Origin: Aliarcobacter vitoriensis
Lineage (GTDB): Bacteria; Campylobacterota; Campylobacteria; Campylobacterales; Arcobacteraceae
Assembly (NCBI RefSeq): GCF_003316695.1
Contig: NZ_PDKB01000001.1
Location: forward strand, 124,001-188,000
DNA length: 64,000 bases
Reading direction: 5' to 3'
Position 1 is the stretch's first letter; every line of letters starts with the position of its first letter. The notes below the pieces were generated by a model, which made no database searches, had not been told where the DNA came from, and saw nothing but the letters and a program-made list of their open reading frames with translations. Shown piece by piece: positions 27,666-37,387 of this stretch. A program made the position numbers and the translations under genes.

Positions 27666-28625
27666 TTATTTCTCTTCATAATTTGGATTTAATTTTAGTA
27701 AAACTAAATCAGCAAACATATTTCCTATTAATGTTAAAAATGCTCCAATTATCAGTATTCCCATAATGACTGGATAATCATGACTTAAAGCACTTTGATA
27801 AAATAGCAATCCCATACCATCTATTGAAAATATCGTTTCAAGTATTACACTTCCACCAATAATTCCTGGTAGAGAAAGTCCTAAAAGTGTGATAACTGGC
27901 GGATATAAATTTGGTAAAATATAGTATCTTAAAATCGTTTTTTGGCTTAGTCCTCTTGCACGTGCAAAAAATATATAATCACTTTTTAATATTTCTATTG
28001 TCAAAGCTCGTATATACAAAATCAAACTTCCAATCCCGCCAAAAACTATTATAAATATTGGCAAAAATAAATGCCAAGCAAAATCTAAATAGTAAGTAAA
28101 ACTTCCATCATTTGCTACACTATGAAGTCCAGCTATTGGGAATAGTTCAAATTTTATAGAAAAAATCAATACTAAAACAAGAGCCAAATAAAAAGATGGC
28201 ATTGAAAAACTTAAAAGTGAAAGTTGATTTGTAAATTTATCAAAAAAACTATTTTTTTTCGTAGCTGATTTTATACCAAAATATAGTGAAATAATAAAAA
28301 TAAGTAACATAGAGATAATATTTATAGTTAAAGTTATAGGAATTCTACTTAAAATTTCTTCTTTTACTTTTTCTCCACTTGCAAATGATATACCAAAATC
28401 AAGCTGTAAAATATTTGCGATCCATGAAAAAAACTGTATATATAAAGGTTTGTCAAGTCCATATATAGCTTTTAGTTGTTCTATTGCTTCAGGAGTAATA
28501 TTTGGATTTAACTCTCCACTTGCAAAAAATGAGTTTGGAGCTAAATTTATAGCAATAAAAGATATTAAGCTAATAATAAATAGCATAACAATAATGTATA
28601 ATAGTTTTTTTACAAAGATATTCAT
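27666..28625 (-). CDS. DppB/OppB-type ABC transporter permease
   Basis: 319 residues with six predicted helices. I start it at ATG 28625 (MNIFVKKLLYIIVML); upstream in-frame residues would run into the opposing acpS gene and are low-complexity. Family features are NPNITPEAIEQLKAIYGLDK (about 44-63), SMPSFYLALVLV, and the EAA-type loop ARARGLSQKTILRYYILPN contacting the ATPase. Peptide or nickel permeases are possible (YejB-like). No binding protein, second permease or ATPase is visible nearby, so its partners must be encoded elsewhere. Confidence 0.85.
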   Translation of the reverse strand: MNIFVKKLLYIIVMLFIISLISFIAINLAPNSFFASGELNPNITPEAIEQLKAIYGLDKPLYIQFFSWIANILQLDFGISFASGEKVKEEILSRIPITLTINIISMLLIFIISLYFGIKSATKKNSFFDKFTNQLSLLSFSMPSFYLALVLVLIFSIKFELFPIAGLHSVANDGSFTYYLDFAWHLFLPIFIIVFGGIGSLILYIRALTIEILKSDYIFFARARGLSQKTILRYYILPNLYPPVITLLGLSLPGIIGGSVILETIFSIDGMGLLFYQSALSHDYPVIMGILIIGAFLTLIGNMFADLVLLKLNPNYEEK

Positions 28626-28654
28626 AGGTAAAATTATACAAAAGATAGGATTAA

Positions 28655-29017
28655 ATGATAGGTATAGATATAGTAAGTATAGATAGAATAAAAAAGATGT
28701 ATGATAAGTTTGGTGAGAAGTTTTATGATAGATTTTTGAATAAAGATGAACAAGAGTTTGTAAAATCATATCAAACAGCTGCTGGATTTTGGGCAGCAAA
28801 AGAAGCTGCTAGTAAAGCAATAGGAACTGGAATTGGAGAGATTTGTTCTTTTGATGATATAAAAATAAAAAAAGACAAAAACAATGCTCCAAAGATAAAA
28901 TATAGCAAAAATTTAAGAAAAAAATTTAAAATTAAAAAATCACATCTAAGTATTACTCACGATGGTGGATTTGCAATAGCCGTTGTTGTAAATAGTCTAA
29001 AAAAAGTTAAAATTTGA
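28655..29017 (+). CDS. acpS: Holo-[acyl-carrier-protein] synthase
   Basis: Transfers 4'-phosphopantetheine from CoA to ACP. 120 residues. MIGIDIVSIDRIKKMYDKFG at the N-terminus and FWAAKEAASKAIGTG (about 48-62) supply the Mg-binding Asp and Glu. LSITHDGGFAIAVVV closes the fold. AGGA is four bases before the ATG. Divergent from the ABC permease, with only 29 bases between start codons, so promoters probably overlap. Confidence 0.95.
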   Translation: MIGIDIVSIDRIKKMYDKFGEKFYDRFLNKDEQEFVKSYQTAAGFWAAKEAASKAIGTGIGEICSFDDIKIKKDKNNAPKIKYSKNLRKKFKIKKSHLSITHDGGFAIAVVVNSLKKVKI

Positions 29018-29077
29018 TATAAGTCAAATGATATTAAAAAAATATTTATTAGAATTACACAATCTATTTAAGAACTT

Positions 29078-29122
29078 TTCAAGATGGATACCCCAAATGT
29101 CTCCTAACATATCCATCTTGAA
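29078..29122. terminator. Long perfect stem-loop between acpS and ruvX
   Basis: 13-bp perfect arms TTCAAGATGGATA and TATCCATCTTGAA with a 19-base loop, ending two bases before the ruvX stop. TATTATTTATTTTTA follows on the plus strand. Likely the shared terminator of the convergent genes; the loop is longer than in typical terminators. Confidence 0.65.
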
Positions 29123-29124
29123 TA

Positions 29125-29508
29125 TTATTTATTTTTAGTTAAAAATCTATCTAATATAATTTTTGCGGCTATTGAGTCTATTCTTCCATCTCTTTTATAT
29201 TTTATTTCGCCTTTTATTAAATCTTCAGCCTCAATAGAACTCATATTTTCTTCACAAAATTCATAAGGAATTTTTAGTTCAAGTAAATTCACAAAGTGTT
29301 TTATTCTATTTTGCATATCTTCACTTGAAGTAGGAAATCCAACTATAAGTTTTTCTATTTCCCACTCTTTTAAAAAGGCATTGACATCAGCAGCAGCTTG
29401 GTTTCTATTTTTTCTTAAAATTGCATTTTGAGGTGTTACTATATTACTAGTCAAACAAATAGCAACCCCAATCCTTTTTAATCCAACATCAATACTAGCT
29501 AATTTCAA
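29125..29508 (-). CDS. ruvX: RuvX/YqgF family putative pre-16S rRNA nuclease
   Basis: 127-residue RNase H-like protein. ASIDVGLKRIGVAIC (4-18) carries the first catalytic aspartate, VGFPTSSEDMQNRI the central loop and RIDSIAAKIILDRF the last aspartate. YqgF matures the 16S rRNA 5' end in E. coli, and a Holliday-junction role has also been proposed. TTG start overlapping the upstream gene's stop by four bases. In relatives it often follows dprA, but here dprA is 10 kb away. Confidence 0.9.
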   Translation of the reverse strand: MKLASIDVGLKRIGVAICLTSNIVTPQNAILRKNRNQAAADVNAFLKEWEIEKLIVGFPTSSEDMQNRIKHFVNLLELKIPYEFCEENMSSIEAEDLIKGEIKYKRDGRIDSIAAKIILDRFLTKNK

Positions 29509-30419
29509 GATAAAAGTTCATTTGCTAAGTTAAAATTATTGTTTGAAGTCATAAGATGAATTTTTGGATGAATTTTGTTTATATCATTGAATAAATCTCG
29601 GCTTAATTTCATTCCGATTTTATACTCTTCATCTTCTCCTATATTATGAGCCTTTTCTAACTCATCAATCCAAAATTGTGGCACATGAATACCTGGAACT
29701 TGTGCAGATAAAAATAGTGCTGTTCTAAGTTTTGTGATAGGGAAAAGTCCAAAAATAAGTTGTGCTTTTTTCTTTTCACCTTCCACACCTTCTTTTGCTA
29801 TATCAAAACTCTCTAGCAATTTTTTTGCATTTTCTATATCAAAAACTGGTTGTGTGATAACACCTACTGCTCCATTTTGTATTTTTAAAAACATCTTTTT
29901 CTCTAAAGAACCAAAGCTTTTAGCATAAGAGTTTACAACTCCAAAAGGGAATATTTGTTTTGGTTCTATTTTAAAAGGTCGTCCAGCAAAATCCATACCA
30001 TAATTAAAAGATTTTATCATCTTTAAAAGCATTAGTGAGTTTGCTTCAAATACTCCTTTACTATTTGGTTGGTCACTCATTTTGGCAGGATCTCCTGTTA
30101 GTGCTAAAATTGCTCTTATGTCAAAATCATTTGCCCCTAATAAATCAGATTGCAAAGCTATTTTATTTCTATCTCTCATTGTCATTGTTGCAATAGCTGG
30201 TTTATTAAACTCTTGTTGAAGTTTAACTGCTGCAAATAAAGAGTTATATTTTAATTTTGCTAAAGGACTATCTGTACAAGTAAATCCATCTACTTTTTCA
30301 TTAATTTTGAATTTCTTAATCTTTTCAATAATATTGTGCATAGATGGTTCATGTTGAGGTGTTGTTTCAAGTGTTAAATACTTGTCTTCTTGAAGTTTTT
30401 TGATGAGTGTTTCAAACAT
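29505..30419 (-). CDS. Methylenetetrahydrofolate reductase-family protein (MetF-like)
   Basis: 304 residues with a MetF-type TIM barrel: LTLETTPQHEPSM at the N-terminus replaces the usual FEFFPP motif, then DGFTCTDSP, ILALTGDPA (about residue 108) and GAVGVITQPVFD (about 183-194). The family reduces 5,10-methylene-THF with FAD. The altered N-terminal motif suggests a divergent subgroup, so the exact substrate is uncertain. It overlaps ruvX by four bases and is first in that two-gene operon. Confidence 0.8.
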   Translation of the reverse strand: MFETLIKKLQEDKYLTLETTPQHEPSMHNIIEKIKKFKINEKVDGFTCTDSPLAKLKYNSLFAAVKLQQEFNKPAIATMTMRDRNKIALQSDLLGANDFDIRAILALTGDPAKMSDQPNSKGVFEANSLMLLKMIKSFNYGMDFAGRPFKIEPKQIFPFGVVNSYAKSFGSLEKKMFLKIQNGAVGVITQPVFDIENAKKLLESFDIAKEGVEGEKKKAQLIFGLFPITKLRTALFLSAQVPGIHVPQFWIDELEKAHNIGEDEEYKIGMKLSRDLFNDINKIHPKIHLMTSNNNFNLANELLS

Positions 30420-30500
30420 TTTAAAATATCTTCCTTTTAAACTATTTAGTTAAATTTAGATATTATTATATCTTTTAAAGACTAAAATTAGGGATAATTT

Positions 30501-31127
30501 ATGAAATTAGCAGTTTTTGATTTTGACTCAACACTTATGGATGGAGAAACTATAGATTTTCTTGCAGATGCCTATAATGTTGGGGAAGAAGTAAAAAAAA
30601 TAACTGAAGAAGCTATGAGTGGAAGACTTGATTTTTTTGAATCACTTACTACTAGAGTATCTTTATTAAAAGGTATGCCTTATGATAAAGTTGTACAAAT
30701 TTGTAATAACTTACCTTTGATGAATGGCTCATATGAGTTAATAACTGAATTAAAAAGAATGAACTATAAAGTAGTTTGTTTTAGCGGTGGTTTTAGATTA
30801 GGAACAACTCCTGCTAAAGTAAAATTAGGGCTTGATGCAGATTTTTCAAATATTTTACATGAAAAAGATGGCTTTTTAACAGGACTTGTTGGTGGAGATA
30901 TGATGTTCTCATACTCAAAAGGAGATATGATAGAAAGATTACAATCTCTTTTACAAATAAGTAAAGCAGATACTTTAGTTTGTGGAGATGGTGCAAATGA
31001 TTTGAGTATGTTTGCAAAAGCTGATACAAGAGTGGCTTTTTGTGCAAAAGAGATACTTAAGAAAGAGGCAAATATTGTAGTTGATACAAAAGATTTGACA
31101 AAAATTTTAGATTATATAAAGGCTTGA
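30501..31127 (+). CDS. serB: Phosphoserine phosphatase
   Basis: HAD-family phosphatase releasing L-serine from phosphoserine. 208 residues. Catalytic DFDSTL (7-12), the cap with LLKGMPYDKV, CFSGGFRLGT (motif II region) and GDGANDLSMFAKAD (motif IV) are all present. AGGGAT precedes the ATG. It lies 3 bases before tal and probably shares its transcript. Confidence 0.94.
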   Translation: MKLAVFDFDSTLMDGETIDFLADAYNVGEEVKKITEEAMSGRLDFFESLTTRVSLLKGMPYDKVVQICNNLPLMNGSYELITELKRMNYKVVCFSGGFRLGTTPAKVKLGLDADFSNILHEKDGFLTGLVGGDMMFSYSKGDMIERLQSLLQISKADTLVCGDGANDLSMFAKADTRVAFCAKEILKKEANIVVDTKDLTKILDYIKA

Positions 31128-31130
31128 TTT

Positions 31131-32123
31131 ATGGGATTAAAAGAAGATATAAACTATTCACTTTGGTGTGATTTTATTGAGAGAGATTTTTTAGAAAATA
31201 GATTTCAAGAGATAATAAAAGATGGAATTATCCACGGAGCAACTTCAAATCCAGCAATTTTTGAATCATCAATTACTAGTTCTGTTGCTTACAAACAACA
31301 ACTTGATATGCTTCAAGCAAATAATGAAAAAACAATCTATGAAGAGTTAGCTTTAACAGATATCAAAAGAGCAGCTTTTTTATTGGACAATCTAAATAAA
31401 AAAAATAGTGATGATGGTTTCATCTCTATTGAAGTTGATCCACTTTTGTGTGATGATGCTTCAGCAACTATTGATGAGGGTATAAGATTATACCAATCAA
31501 TCAATGCTGATAATGTAATGATAAAAGTTCCAGCAACACAAGCTGGATATATTGCTATGAGAGAGTTAAGTTCAAGAGGAATACATGTGAATGCAACTTT
31601 GATTTTTTCTCCAGAACAAGCAATTAACTGTGCAAAAGCTTTAGATGAAGGAATAAAAGATTCAAACAAAGATACAAAAGCTGTAATTTCAGTATTTGTT
31701 TCAAGATTTGATAGATTAATGGATAAAGAGTTAAGCCAAAAAGGTTTACAAACTTCAAAACTTGGTATTATGAATGCCATAAAATGCTATCACGAAGTAA
31801 ATAAGTTTGAAAATTCAAATATTAGAACACTTTTTGCAAGTACAGGTGTAAAAGGTAATGAATTAAATCCAAGTTATTATATAGATAACTTAATTTATCC
31901 AAACTCTGTAAATACTGCACCTCTAGCAACTATTGAAGATTGGGTAAAAGATGGTAAAAAAGAAGCATCACCAAGTGTAAGTGAAGTAGAATGTGATAAA
32001 TATTTTGAAACCTTAAAGAAAGAAAATATTGATATGAAAAAAGTCTATGAAAAACTTTTGGAAGATGGTTTAGAAGCATTCAAAATCTCTTTTAGAGATT
32101 TGTTGTCAAAACTTAAACACTAA
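31131..32123 (+). CDS. tal: Transaldolase
   Basis: Transfers dihydroxyacetone units between sugar phosphates, the partner of transketolase (255). 330 residues; HGATSNPAIFESSI at about 35-48, the Schiff-base lysine in MIKVPATQAGYIAM, and NATLIFSPEQA. AFIS-type C-terminus ending LLSKLKH. Three bases after serB. A small hairpin (32135-32151) follows before the DAHP synthase gene. Confidence 0.94.
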   Translation: MGLKEDINYSLWCDFIERDFLENRFQEIIKDGIIHGATSNPAIFESSITSSVAYKQQLDMLQANNEKTIYEELALTDIKRAAFLLDNLNKKNSDDGFISIEVDPLLCDDASATIDEGIRLYQSINADNVMIKVPATQAGYIAMRELSSRGIHVNATLIFSPEQAINCAKALDEGIKDSNKDTKAVISVFVSRFDRLMDKELSQKGLQTSKLGIMNAIKCYHEVNKFENSNIRTLFASTGVKGNELNPSYYIDNLIYPNSVNTAPLATIEDWVKDGKKEASPSVSEVECDKYFETLKKENIDMKKVYEKLLEDGLEAFKISFRDLLSKLKH

Positions 32124-32134
32124 TTAAGTTACAG

Positions 32135-32151
32135 TGGATAAAATTTATCCA
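32135..32151 (+). terminator. Weak hairpin between tal and the DAHP synthase gene
   Basis: TGGATAAA / TTTATCCA with one central base. There is no T-tract, so it is a poor terminator and may only punctuate the transcript. Confidence 0.3.
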
Positions 32152-32176
32152 TTAGATAAGATATAAAGGTAAAAAA

Positions 32177-33529
32177 ATGAAAAATTGGACACCAAATAGT
32201 TGGCGAGATTTCCCTATAAAACAACAACCAACTTATAATGATTTAGAAGCTTTAAAACAAGTAGAAAAAGAGATAGCTTCATATCCTCCATTGATTTTTG
32301 CAGGTGAAGCTCTAAACTTGAAAAAACAACTAGCAAAAGTTGTAAATGGTGAAGCTTTTTTACTTCAAGGTGGAGATTGTGCAGAAAGTTTCAATGCTTT
32401 TAATGCTACAAATATAAAAGATTTATTTAAAGTTATTATGCAAATGGCAGTTGTTCTTACTTTCTCAGGTGGTTGTCCTGTTGTAAAAGTTGGACGAGTT
32501 GCTGGGCAATTTGCAAAACCTAGAAGTTCTGATTTTGAAGATATAAATGGTATAAGTCTTCCATCTTATAGAGGAGATATTATAAATGATATCGATTTTA
32601 CAAGTAGTGCAAGAGAACCTGATGCTCAAAAACTTATAAAAGCATATAACCAAAGTGCAGCAACTATGAACCTTTTAAGAGCATTTGCAAGAGGTGGAAT
32701 GGCTGATTTAAATCAAGTGCATTTATGGAATTTAGATTTCGTAAAAGATAATACTTTAGGTTCAAAATATGAAGAACTTGCAGATAAAATATCTCAAAGT
32801 TTGGCATTTATGAAAGCCTGTGGAATAACAAGTGAAAATACTCCACAATTAAATCAAACTACACTGTTTACATCTCATGAAGCACTTTTGCTAAACTATG
32901 AAGAATCACTTACTAGAAGAGATTCTATAACAAAAGATTGGTTTAACTGTTCGGCACATATGCTTTGGATTGGAGATAGAACAAGAGAGCTTGATGGAGC
33001 TCATTTAGAGTATTTTAGAGGTATAAAAAATCCTATTGGTTGTAAAGTTGGTCCATCTATGAAAGAAGATGAATTAATAAGATTAATAGATGCATTAAAT
33101 CCTGAAAATGAAGCTGGAAGATTGAATTTAATTGTAAGAATGGGAGCAGAAAAAATAGCTGATCATTTCCCAAAACTACTAAAAAAAGTTGAAGATGAAG
33201 GTAAAAAAGTTCTTTGGTCAAGTGATCCAATGCATGGAAATACAATAAAGGCAGAGAATGGTTATAAAACTAGAGATTTTGAATCAATATTGAGTGAAGT
33301 AAAACAATTTTTCCAAATTCATAAGGCTCAAGGTTCTTATGCTGGAGGTATTCATCTTGAGATGACAGGACAAAATGTTACAGAGTGTACAGGAAGTAAA
33401 TCAGCTGCTATTACTCAAGCAGGTTTAGCTGATAGATACCATACTCAATGTGACCCAAGATTAAATGCTGACCAAGCTTTGGAATTAGCATTTATGATAG
33501 CTGATACTTTAAAAGAGGCTAGAAAATAA
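32177..33529 (+). CDS. aroG: Class II 3-deoxy-7-phosphoheptulonate synthase
   Basis: First step of the shikimate pathway, joining erythrose-4-phosphate (made by tkt and tal in this window) and PEP. 450 residues, plant-like class [16 protein letters not shown] at the start, [12 protein letters not shown] (about 60-71), [15 protein letters not shown] and DPMHGNT. AAAGG precedes the ATG. A classical terminator follows the stop. Confidence 0.95.
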   Translation: MKNWTPNSWRDFPIKQQPTYNDLEALKQVEKEIASYPPLIFAGEALNLKKQLAKVVNGEAFLLQGGDCAESFNAFNATNIKDLFKVIMQMAVVLTFSGGCPVVKVGRVAGQFAKPRSSDFEDINGISLPSYRGDIINDIDFTSSAREPDAQKLIKAYNQSAATMNLLRAFARGGMADLNQVHLWNLDFVKDNTLGSKYEELADKISQSLAFMKACGITSENTPQLNQTTLFTSHEALLLNYEESLTRRDSITKDWFNCSAHMLWIGDRTRELDGAHLEYFRGIKNPIGCKVGPSMKEDELIRLIDALNPENEAGRLNLIVRMGAEKIADHFPKLLKKVEDEGKKVLWSSDPMHGNTIKAENGYKTRDFESILSEVKQFFQIHKAQGSYAGGIHLEMTGQNVTECTGSKSAAITQAGLADRYHTQCDPRLNADQALELAFMIADTLKEARK

Positions 33530-33534
33530 TTAGT

Positions 33535-33554
33535 AAAAGGATAGTTTTCCTTTT
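33535..33554 (+). terminator. Terminator of the serB-tal-aroG run
   Basis: AAAAGGA / TCCTTTT stem with a 6-base loop beginning six bases after the stop, with the T-run inside the right arm and AT following. Confidence 0.7.
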
Positions 33555-33609
33555 ATACAACATAAATATTTGTAAACTTTATTATTAAAAAATAATTTAA
33601 GGAATAAAT

Positions 33610-34011
33610 ATGACATTATTGGTTCTTTTTATAGTTTTGTGTATTTTTATAGTTATAATATTTTATCTTTTAAGTTTAGATAAGCTAGTAAAATTAATAA
33701 GAGATGAAAATAATGGTATCACTATTATTCATCGAGCTTGGGTTTGGACACAACTCATTCCAATTTGGTCTGTGGTAGCTATAATCGTATATCATATTAA
33801 GATGCTAGAAGCTACAAAAGTTTTAGAGTTAGAGTTGAATTTACCAAAAAATACTATAAAATACCCAGAAATTATAGGTTGGGTTTTTGCCTTAGCATTT
33901 TTGTATAGTTGGATACCAGTTATTGGTGCAATTGTTGGATGTTCTGTATGGATTATTTATTGGGTAAGAATAATTTTAACATCAAAACAAATATATAATT
34001 TGAAAAATTAA
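33610..34011 (+). CDS. Small multi-pass membrane protein, unknown function
   Basis: 133 residues with a long N-terminal helix (2-22), a hydrophobic WVWTQLIPIWSVVAIIVYHI segment (46-65), and a C-terminal hairpin (WVFALAFLYSWIPVIGAIVG onward). The layout recalls DUF4328-type proteins but I cannot confirm a family. AAGGAATAAAT precedes the ATG. It stands alone between two terminators, so it is probably monocistronic. Confidence 0.7.
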   Translation: MTLLVLFIVLCIFIVIIFYLLSLDKLVKLIRDENNGITIIHRAWVWTQLIPIWSVVAIIVYHIKMLEATKVLELELNLPKNTIKYPEIIGWVFALAFLYSWIPVIGAIVGCSVWIIYWVRIILTSKQIYNLKN

Positions 34012-34016
34012 AACAC

Positions 34017-34052
34017 ATAAAAACTAGAAAGATTTTTCTTTCTAGTTTTTAT
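34017..34052. terminator. Strong bidirectional terminator
   Basis: 16-bp perfect arms (34017-34032 and 34037-34052; core ACTAGAAAGA / TCTTTCTAGT) with a TTTT loop and A/T tracts on both sides. The right arm contains the stop of the convergent ArsC/Spx-like gene. Confidence 0.9.
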
Positions 34053-34390
34053 AAAAAAATCTTTTTATACTCTTCTTCATCCCAAGCAACTATAAGCTTA
34101 TCACCATATTCAATAACTGGTCTTTTAAAAATCATAGGTTCTTTACAAAGCCATTCATATTTTCTATTTTCATCTAAATTTAACTCTTTTAAATTTAGAG
34201 TTTTATATTTTGTACCTTTACTATTAAAAAGGATATTTATATCAACTTTTTTTATCCAATTTTTTATTTGAGAAGTTGTTGGTGATTTTTGTTTAAAATC
34301 AAAAAATTCAACTTCGATATTGTTATCTTTAAAGAATTTTAAAGCATTTCTTACACTTCCACAAGTTTTTATACCATAAACTGTAATCAC
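34049..34390 (-). CDS. ArsC/Spx/YffB-family thioredoxin-fold protein
   Basis: About 113 residues. MITVYGIKTCGSVRNALKFF has the single cysteine of the YffB/Spx group rather than a CX2C thioredoxin motif. FKRPVIEYGDKLIVAW near the C-terminus is the family FKRPV signature. I start it at GTG 34390, which has AGGAAA upstream and gives the normal N-terminus. The longer TTG start (34408) lies inside gatC without a ribosome site. True arsenate reductase activity is uncertain; YffB-like proteins often lack it. Confidence 0.8.
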   Translation of the reverse strand: MITVYGIKTCGSVRNALKFFKDNNIEVEFFDFKQKSPTTSQIKNWIKKVDINILFNSKGTKYKTLNLKELNLDENRKYEWLCKEPMIFKRPVIEYGDKLIVAWDEEEYKKIFL

Positions 34391-34400
34391 AATAATTTTC

Positions 34401-34694
34401 CTATTCAATAATTTTTGGAACTATAAAATACCCATTTTCACTTTTTGGAGCATGATTCAAAATATGATTTGATAGTTCTAAATTTTGAGATGAAATATCT
34501 TCTCTTAAAGGTGTTCCCCCACTTACTGTACTGAATGTTGCTTCAATGTTTGATACATCAATATCATTTAAGTTTTCAACAAAATCTAGCATTTGAGAGA
34601 TATCATTTTTCATTTTATCTTTTTTTGATTCATCAAGTTTTAGGCTTGAAAGTTTTTCTAATTTTGCTATTAGTTTATCATCAACTATTGTCAT
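34401..34694 (-). CDS. gatC: Asp/Glu-tRNA amidotransferase subunit C
   Basis: Small subunit of GatCAB, which amidates misacylated Glu-tRNA(Gln) and Asp-tRNA(Asn). About 97 residues: MTIVDDKLIAKLEKLSSLKL, DISQMLDFVENLNDIDVSN and GGTPLREDI are typical. ATG at 34694 has GGA nine bases upstream and is preferred over TTG 34700. gatA and gatB are not adjacent, as is common in this group. Confidence 0.92.
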   Translation of the reverse strand: MTIVDDKLIAKLEKLSSLKLDESKKDKMKNDISQMLDFVENLNDIDVSNIEATFSTVSGGTPLREDISSQNLELSNHILNHAPKSENGYFIVPKIIE

Positions 34695-34742
34695 CTTCAA
34701 ATTTCCTTCAAATTTTAGTTTTTTATTTTATCAAAAAAGAGA

Positions 34743-35867
<1,125 letters not shown>

Positions 35868-35933
35868 TTAAATAAACCTTTTTTTTAAATAAGATTGTAG
35901 TTTATCTAAAATCTACTATTAAACTTTTTAAGA

Positions 35934-35939
35934 TATAAT
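35934..35939 (+). promoter_or_regulatory. -10 box immediately before the RCK-type gene (leaderless candidate)
   Basis: TATAAT in AAGATATAATTTTGCCTATG ends seven bases before the ATG at 35947, and no ribosome site is present. Transcription from this box would start at or next to the A of the start codon. Confidence 0.5.
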
Positions 35940-35946
35940 TTTGCCT

Positions 35947-37374
35947 ATGAAAAAAATATTAATTATACTTGATGGAATTATTGCAAAGAAGTTATTACAG
36001 AGAATTGTTGAAGCAAATACGGGTGATAATAGCTACGATGTAGTTTATATGAATGATATTATTTTACCATCACAAAAGCCTTCAAATTTCACATTTTATA
36101 AGTTTGATCCAACTTCAAATTCAAAACTTTCAATGGTTTTAGAAAAAAATATTCACATAGAAGTTTTGATGGCACTTAACTCAAAAGATGAGATGTTAAG
36201 TGTGATAAAGAATCTTAGAGATTATAAAAAAAATCTTCAAATAACAGTTTTAGATTATTGGGGAATAAAAATAGATGACCCATATTTGAATATATATAGA
36301 GGAATCGAAGTTTTAGCAAATGGAATGGTTGAAAGATTGCCAAATGTTCCAGTTTTAGCCCAAAATATTGGGCTTAAACAAGGTGAAATAATGGAAATAA
36401 AAATTCCATTTGGAAGCTCTTATGCTTATCGTTCTATTGATTCAATAGAGCAAAAACAGTGGAAAATCTTTGGAGTTTATAGAAATCAAAAAATGATAGA
36501 GATAAAACCATTTTTGATTTTAAAACCAAATGATTTAATCTTAGTTATTGGAAAACCTAGTATTTTGATGAATATTTATAATGCCATAGGGAAAACAACA
36601 GGACAATTTCCTATGCCATTTGGAAGCAAAATTTATCTATATTTAGATTTATATTTAGAAAATGAAAAGAGTGTAAAAAAGGCTATTGATGAAGCTAAGT
36701 TTATGAATAATAGACTCAAAAACTCTTTACTTATTATAAAAGTTACACGCCCAACTACTGTTAAAATAATGGAAACAATAAAAGAAGAAGTAAAATATTT
36801 TCCTACAATTATTTTAGAAATTGATTACTCAAATAAAGGTTTTATTCAAATCATTAAAGAGGATAGAAGAAAATACAATATTGGTCTGTTAATGCTTACT
36901 ATGGCTATGTTTAAAAATAAAGAAAATATTAGGTTTTTACTTGATTTAAAAATACCTATTTTTAAATTTGGAAAAGAGAGTTTAAAAGCTGTAAAAAGTG
37001 TAGTTGTAGTTTTAAACGAAAGTGGCTCTTATGAACAAATTTCTCCTGTTGTTTTTGATGTTGCAACACAACTAAAGATAAAAACAAAAATTTTAGATTT
37101 TGATCCAATTGGTGAAAAAGATGCTCAATCAAATCTTATAAATCACTTTGAGAGTCTTGCAAAAATTTTTAATGAGAAACTAGAAATTATAAGAGGTTCT
37201 GAAAATCCAATAAGAGAATTGAAAAAACAAAAAGATATTTTGCAGATTTTACCTTTAAAACAAAAGATGTTTAGAAATCGCTCTTTTATTAAATTTTTCT
37301 ATACAAATAGTGATTTAGTAGCATTTGATATGAATAAATTTAATCAAATTTTAGTTCCAGTATCTGAAGATTAA
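35947..37374 (+). CDS. RCK/TrkA-C domain protein (COG3400-like)
   Basis: 475 residues, soluble. An N-terminal Rossmann-like part (MKKILIILDGIIAKKLLQRI, LQITVLDYWG) is followed by a TrkA-C-like module with PFGSSYAYRSIDSIE and ILKPNDLILVIGKP (about 155-220). The C-terminal half has further alpha/beta segments (VVVVLNESGSYEQISPVVFD) resembling a nucleotide-binding or UspA-type fold. RCK/TrkA-C modules gate potassium uptake systems, but no channel is adjacent and there are no membrane helices. The start at ATG 35947 is seven bases after a -10 box. Confidence 0.7.
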   Translation: MKKILIILDGIIAKKLLQRIVEANTGDNSYDVVYMNDIILPSQKPSNFTFYKFDPTSNSKLSMVLEKNIHIEVLMALNSKDEMLSVIKNLRDYKKNLQITVLDYWGIKIDDPYLNIYRGIEVLANGMVERLPNVPVLAQNIGLKQGEIMEIKIPFGSSYAYRSIDSIEQKQWKIFGVYRNQKMIEIKPFLILKPNDLILVIGKPSILMNIYNAIGKTTGQFPMPFGSKIYLYLDLYLENEKSVKKAIDEAKFMNNRLKNSLLIIKVTRPTTVKIMETIKEEVKYFPTIILEIDYSNKGFIQIIKEDRRKYNIGLLMLTMAMFKNKENIRFLLDLKIPIFKFGKESLKAVKSVVVVLNESGSYEQISPVVFDVATQLKIKTKILDFDPIGEKDAQSNLINHFESLAKIFNEKLEIIRGSENPIRELKKQKDILQILPLKQKMFRNRSFIKFFYTNSDLVAFDMNKFNQILVPVSED

Positions 37375-37387
37375 AAAAAGGAATTTT

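Noticed and set aside
28626-28799. 58-residue N-terminal extension of the ABC permease
   Set aside because: It is low-complexity and runs through the acpS start region. ATG 28625 begins a normal permease N-terminus.
31337-31780. 147-residue minus-strand ORF opposite tal
   Set aside because: Shadow of transaldolase codons with no independent signals.
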